Assembly (NCBI RefSeq): GCF_042658925.1
Contig: NZ_JBHSRF010000039.1
Coordinates: 17,411 to 81,410, forward strand
Reading direction: 5' to 3'
Length of the DNA: 64,000 nt
From: Sphaerisporangium aureirubrum
GTDB lineage: Bacteria > Actinomycetota > Actinomycetes > Streptosporangiales > Streptosporangiaceae
In this document: piece by piece, positions 60,281-64,000 of the stretch
Position numbering within the stretch: the stretch's first letter is position 1
How the letters are laid out: every line of letters begins with the position of its first letter
Notes under the pieces: generated by a model
What the model was told of the DNA's origin: nothing
Seen by the model: the letters and a program-made list of their open reading frames with translations, nothing else
The model's database searches: none
Made by a program: the position numbers and the translations under genes

Positions 60281-61509
60281 GCGCACTCGTCCCCCCGAAG
60301 GACGCCGTCGTGGCTGTCCGCCGCAAGATCGATCAGAAATGGGCGGAAGCCGTGTGCGCGGGCCTCGGTGTCGGCGACCAGGTCGTGTTTTCCATTCCGC
60401 TCCGCGCCGGCGTGTCGACGGGCAGGGCCGTCGAGCAGCTCGGGCACGCCGCCTGGCACGAGTGGCACATGCAGTGGCGCGAGTTCGCCGACCGGCTCCC
60501 CACCGGTGTGGAACTCGTCCGCAAGGTGGTGACCATCCGAGGAGTCGCCGGCGAATTCCCCGCCACGCTCATCGCGGACCTGGACGGCGCCGTCTCGCTC
60601 ATAGCCGGCACCCGTACCGGTGCTGAACCTCTGACCGTGGACATCGACCGCGCCCGTACGCTCGCGTCGGCGCTGCGGTCCGTCGGCGCGATCCTCACCC
60701 CGGCCACGCTTCGGGCCGTCTGCCGTCTTCGGACCGCCGACGTGGAGGTACTGGTCAGTGCCGTGACCTGGCTACGCCGGCACCCCGACGCCGGCACCTG
60801 GACCCTGCGACAACTCCCGGTCCCCGGAATGCACACCAAGTGGCTTGACACCCACGGCGCATTGCTGCGCGACGTCGCCGGACGCGATGTACGAGAGGAA
60901 GTCCGGCCTCGGCTGACCGTCATGCACCTGACCTATGTCGACCCTGACCACGCTGCGTCGGGCCGCCGCAGGCACGACGCCTGGACCACCGGTGACGTGC
61001 ACGACATCGCCTACCGGCCGCGCGTGGTCCTCGTGGTTGAGAACCGCGACTCTCGCCTCTGGTTCCCTCCGGTCAGGGACACGATCGTGGTCGAGGGCGG
61101 CGGCAAGGCCGCAGCCTCCCTGCTCGCGAACGTGCCTTGGATCCGTGCGGCGGACCACGTCGTCTACTGGGGCGACATCGACGCGGACGGGTACACGATC
61201 CTCGACCAGTTCCGCGCCGCACTAGCCGAGCCCACCCCGGACGGCGCACCGGCGAAGCCAGTCACCTCCATCCTCATGGACGCCACCGACCTGCACCACT
61301 ACTCCGAGCACGGCGTCAACCACGACAAGGCAGGTCGCTCCCTAAAGCCGTCACCGGCGAGCCTCCCAAACCTCACCGAACCCGAGACCACCGCGTACAA
61401 CACCATCGCAACCGCAGGCCCCACCCCGTTCCGCCGGATCGAACAGGAAGCCATCCCTCTCACCCACGCCGCAACCCGATTGCTACAGATCTTGAACTGC
61501 CAGGATTGA
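60277..61509 (+). CDS. jetD: Wadjet defence nuclease JetD (DUF3322-DUF2220)
   Basis: A 410-residue protein with an N-terminal DUF3322 region (about 1-190, containing KWAEAV and AVTWLRRHPDAG) and a C-terminal DUF2220 Toprim-like nuclease domain. Catalytic acids are the Glu of VVENRDS (about 253) and the Asp pair of YWGDIDADGY (about 297-301), with VEGGGKAAASLL between. JetD cleaves plasmid DNA stalled by the JetABC motor. ATG at 60277 is coupled to jetC. All key residues appear intact, so the operon looks functional. Confidence 0.92.
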   Translation: MSALVPPKDAVVAVRRKIDQKWAEAVCAGLGVGDQVVFSIPLRAGVSTGRAVEQLGHAAWHEWHMQWREFADRLPTGVELVRKVVTIRGVAGEFPATLIADLDGAVSLIAGTRTGAEPLTVDIDRARTLASALRSVGAILTPATLRAVCRLRTADVEVLVSAVTWLRRHPDAGTWTLRQLPVPGMHTKWLDTHGALLRDVAGRDVREEVRPRLTVMHLTYVDPDHAASGRRRHDAWTTGDVHDIAYRPRVVLVVENRDSRLWFPPVRDTIVVEGGGKAAASLLANVPWIRAADHVVYWGDIDADGYTILDQFRAALAEPTPDGAPAKPVTSILMDATDLHHYSEHGVNHDKAGRSLKPSPASLPNLTEPETTAYNTIATAGPTPFRRIEQEAIPLTHAATRLLQILNCQD

Positions 61510-61567
61510 TCGTTGAGCCTGTCCCAGGATCGGCACCTCTCTGCACCAGACGGCAGCGGACAGCGAG

Positions 61568-62547
61568 GTGCCGAATCTGGACGTTTCGAAGACGTGGCCG
61601 TTGTCGTGCGACGAGCTCCTTGCGGTCGGCTTGACCTCCCTGTACTCGTTGACCATGACGGTGTCATGGCCTGCGGACAGCCTGGAGCTGGAACATCTGG
61701 TCGGCGTGCTCGGTGAGGTCACCATGGAACCGGCGGCCGCGCTCTTCGACGAAGGCAATCCCCGACTGTTCCGTGCCGATTCCGCGTCGCGTGACCTGCG
61801 GCTCGGCGGTATCCAGGCGCTCCGCAGCATCGGAGAGACCTTCTACGAGGGCGTAAGGCACGAGGCCGGCGGTTTGAGCCCTTCGTGGCTCACGTTGAGC
61901 ACGCCGGGAACTGCGCGCGCGCGGGGCGGGCGGTCTTCCTGCCGCGCGAGTTCATCGTTCACGACGAGACGGCCATGCGGTCGGAGGCCAGCCGGCACTT
62001 CGCGCCGTACGCGCCGTCCGTCCAAGACGCCGTGTTCGTGCCCGCGAACCAGGCTGCCCGGCTGCCCGGCGGGCTGGAACCGCTGACGTTGTCACGGCTC
62101 ATGCTGCCGTACTTCGAGGGAGCGACCCCGGAGACGCTGATCAAGCTGCGAGAGAGCGAGAGCGAGGCATTCAGCCGTTTCGCGTACTGGATGCGGGCGA
62201 AACTGAAGGAGTTCGACGGGGCGCCGTCCGAGGCGGCGATCAGAGACATCGTCGCCGAACTGGACTACGGCGTCGCCGAGCTGGCGGTGGAGGCCAGGAA
62301 GCTGAGCCGGGGACGGCTGCTGAACGGGGTTCATGTCGGATTCTTCTCGATCAGCATCGCTGTGGTGGCCATGAACCCCGACCCGCTGACGCAGCAGATC
62401 GCCGGGATGGTCGGCTCAGTCACTCTGCTCGATCTCGTCCGCGAGATCGTCGCGAGTCGCGACGCCCGCGACGACCTGCGCAAGAGCGAGTTCTTCGTGC
62501 CCTACCTGATCAAGCGGCCCGACGGCCTGGGCCGGGTACGGCGGTGA
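61568..62547 (+). pseudogene. Frameshifted hypothetical gene downstream of jetD
   Basis: Two overlapping frames look like halves of one protein of about 325 residues. The first (GTG 61568) reads sensibly to about FYEGVRHEAGG near 61870. The continuation is in the -1 frame (FEPFVAHVEHAGNCARAG, then AVFLPREFIVHDE) and runs to the stop at 62547. The first frame continues to 62086 as Arg/Ser-rich nonsense, typical of a wrong frame. The C-terminal part has one hydrophobic stretch (VHVGFFSISIAVVAM). I do not recognise the family. It is either inactivated, a sequencing error, or decoded by frameshifting. It begins 58 bases after jetD. Confidence 0.6.
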
Positions 62548-62647
62548 CGACGGGATGTGACACCTAGTCCACGGCATTTAGGGTGACCGCCGTGTCGTCG
62601 GCCTCCATGCGGGTGCTCGACACAGGGAGCCCGAGTGCGGGCGAAGG

Positions 62648-63427
62648 TCAGCCTGCGAGCAACGCCCGCACCCACTGGTCTTCGCGTAGCTCGATGTAAT
62701 CGGCATCGCTTCGCCAGGCGTCGCCGTGGCCTTCGGCCCACAGCCTTGCCCAGGGCCGCATCCCCTGGGCCGCCTGGTCGCGCAGGAAGTCGTGCATGGA
62801 ACGCGTCCGGCGTCCCAGCAACGGGACCAGCTCCCGACGCGCGGTTTCGTCGAGGCCGTAAGCGTCGACGAAGACTCGCAGTCGCTCCGCGGCGTCATGG
62901 CGTTGCCAGTCAGGATGTGCGGATAGCGGGATGAAACCGTGGACGGCGTACGCGAGGTCCCACAGGCGGGAGCCGGGGCCCGCCGCGTCCCAGTCGATGA
63001 AGGCCCACGGGGTGCCGTCACCGACCACAAGGTTCCACGGGGCCAGATCGTGATGGGCGATGATCTCACTGCTGTCCGGCGGGATCAGCGTTTGCCAGCG
63101 TGCATCGGGCGGTGCCGCGAAGTCCTGGACGGCATCGTGGAAGTCCCGGATCATCCGTGCGACGTGCGCCAGCCGGTGGGCAGGTTCCAGGAGCGAGAAC
63201 CGATCGGGCCAGACCACCTGTCCTGGCAGGAAGGTCAGGATCTCCCGCCCTTGATCGTCGATACCGAGCGGGCGAGGCGCCGCGTCGAACCCCACCGAGT
63301 GCAGGTGAGCGAGCAAGGCATGAACCGCCGGAGTCCACGGCCCGGCAGGCCGGCGAACGGTATCTCCGACGCGAACGACACCCTCGCTGACGTTGCCGCC
63401 GGACAACGGCTCTTCATCGTGCTGCAT
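62648..63427 (-). CDS. Phosphotransferase of the APH/choline kinase superfamily
   Basis: A 259-residue kinase-fold protein. The catalytic loop IIAHHDLAPWNLVVG (HxDxxxxN) and the metal Asp in AFIDWDAAGPGSRLWDLAYA are clear. The N-terminal nucleotide region is short (VVRVGDTVRRPAGPWT). It phosphorylates an unknown small molecule; this subgroup is common in actinomycetes and is not evidence of antibiotic resistance. ATG at 63427 (MQHDEEP) is chosen because conserved sequence begins there; the frame continues upstream to 63520. Confidence 0.83.
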   Translation of the reverse strand: MQHDEEPLSGGNVSEGVVRVGDTVRRPAGPWTPAVHALLAHLHSVGFDAAPRPLGIDDQGREILTFLPGQVVWPDRFSLLEPAHRLAHVARMIRDFHDAVQDFAAPPDARWQTLIPPDSSEIIAHHDLAPWNLVVGDGTPWAFIDWDAAGPGSRLWDLAYAVHGFIPLSAHPDWQRHDAAERLRVFVDAYGLDETARRELVPLLGRRTRSMHDFLRDQAAQGMRPWARLWAEGHGDAWRSDADYIELREDQWVRALLAG

Positions 63428-63712
63428 CGACCCAGTGTCTCGGGTCCCCCCGCCACGATCACCACACTGAACAGCGGCATGACGGCCGTTGAACCCGCCG
63501 TGCGGGTGGGCGGTCGGCACGCAGTCCCCGCCCAGCGCCGGCGTGATCGCCTGATCGGCTGCCTACCCCTACGACTCCACCGAGGCCGGAGCACACCAAG
63601 GACTTCACCAAACCCGGGGCACCTCAGTACACCGTCCTCGCTGTCCAGTAGCGCTCGCCCCGACGACCGCGCTACAAGCCTCGACCTGGCGACCGCCAAA
63701 TAGACTCGCGAT

Positions 63713-63946
63713 ATGTTCGAGTCGCCTGACTTCGATCTGGCTCCCTATGCCGGCTTCGACACAGCGGCGTACGTACGGCACACGTACAACAGCTGGGACG
63801 ACGTCGGTTGGCGATCGCTGCTCGTGCAGGGCTTCACCCACGCGGCCGAGGCCGAAAACGTTCCGCTCCCCGCGGTATCCGACCTGCATCTCGTGCTCTG
63901 CGTGGTCACGTCCACGGACGTGGTGTATGAGTCGATCTTCGCGTGA
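63713..63946 (+). CDS. Small hypothetical protein
   Basis: A 77-residue acidic protein (MFESPDFDLAPYAGFDTAAYVRHTYNSW...). I do not recognise the family. Codon positions show the expected third-position GC bias, and TAGACT lies 6 bases before the ATG, which fits a leaderless gene. The 285 bases upstream, between it and the divergent kinase, show no other gene. Confidence 0.5.
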   Translation: MFESPDFDLAPYAGFDTAAYVRHTYNSWDDVGWRSLLVQGFTHAAEAENVPLPAVSDLHLVLCVVTSTDVVYESIFA

Positions 63947-64000
63947 TCCTGTTCCTGCAGGTTAAGCGGTGAGTGTCTGCGGGAGCGGGTTGGGTGCTGG

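Noticed and set aside
61795..61884. Programmed ribosomal frameshift site
   Set aside because: No obvious slippery heptamer with a following hairpin was found in the switch region, so decay or sequencing error is preferred.
1..64000. tRNA, rRNA, insertion sequences, integrase or phage genes
   Set aside because: None were recognised on either strand; there are no transposase or integrase motifs and no tRNA-like cloverleaf noticed, although short RNAs could be missed by eye.

Overview
The window is high-GC DNA with dense, mostly ATGA/GTGA-coupled operons, frequent GTG starts, several apparently leaderless regulator genes, an F420-type LLM oxidoreductase and many secreted proteins carrying CBM2 or ricin-type (CBM13) modules joined by Thr/Pro or Ser/Pro linkers. 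This points to a saprophytic, plant-biomass-degrading actinomycete. A member of the Streptosporangiaceae such as Nonomuraea is my guess from gene content; no rRNA or tRNA gene is present to test it.

Layout. 1-3.6 kb: amino-sugar kinase (5' truncated), secreted GH9 enzyme and ROK repressor in one operon. 4-6.7 kb: secreted beta-helix protein with a ricin-type module. 7.0-15.3 kb: an eight-gene glycoconjugate operon (6-TM protein, GT2, CofD/YvcK-like protein, HAD phosphatase, nucleotidyltransferase, GT4, flippase, GT4) whose presumed promoter carries a CebR-type cellobiose operator. 15.0-20.6 kb: acyl-CoA ligase, MHS-type transporter, MaoC hydratase and amidohydrolase, divergent from a PaaX-like regulator; two copies of a TGACG-N2-CGTCA operator link the two promoters. 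20.7-32 kb: a hemicellulose region with two CE1-type esterases, a MarR regulator, a clan GH-A hydrolase, a GH10-CBM13-GH62 bifunctional xylanase/arabinofuranosidase and a CBM13-GH43 enzyme. 32-43.4 kb: regulators (two GntR/FCD, MocR, TetR) and housekeeping-type oxidoreductases, a deaminase, an HD protein and a YCII protein. 43.5-47.3 kb: an inverted second copy of the MarR/esterase pair, with CBM13 in place of CBM2, followed by a cutinase-type polyester hydrolase with CBM2. 47.3-54.5 kb: HxlR/SDR pair, membrane protein, two-component system, aminoglycoside-phosphotransferase-like kinase, and a Val/Leu dehydrogenase divergent from an Lrp/AsnC regulator. 54.8-61.5 kb: a complete jetABCD Wadjet plasmid-defence operon, followed by a frameshifted gene, a second phosphotransferase and a small hypothetical gene at the right edge.

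How it fits together. Four copies of a LacI-type operator (TGTGA[G/T]CGCTAACA) lie upstream of the CE1 esterase at 22.8 kb, the clan GH-A hydrolase, the xylanase and the cutinase-like gene, so these act as one regulon whose repressor is not encoded here. The duplicated MarR/esterase modules each carry their own double MarR box. The window therefore combines polysaccharide sensing (ROK, CebR-like, LacI-like and MarR sites), secreted deacetylation, debranching and backbone cleavage, and a possibly cellobiose-controlled surface glycan, next to an anti-plasmid system.
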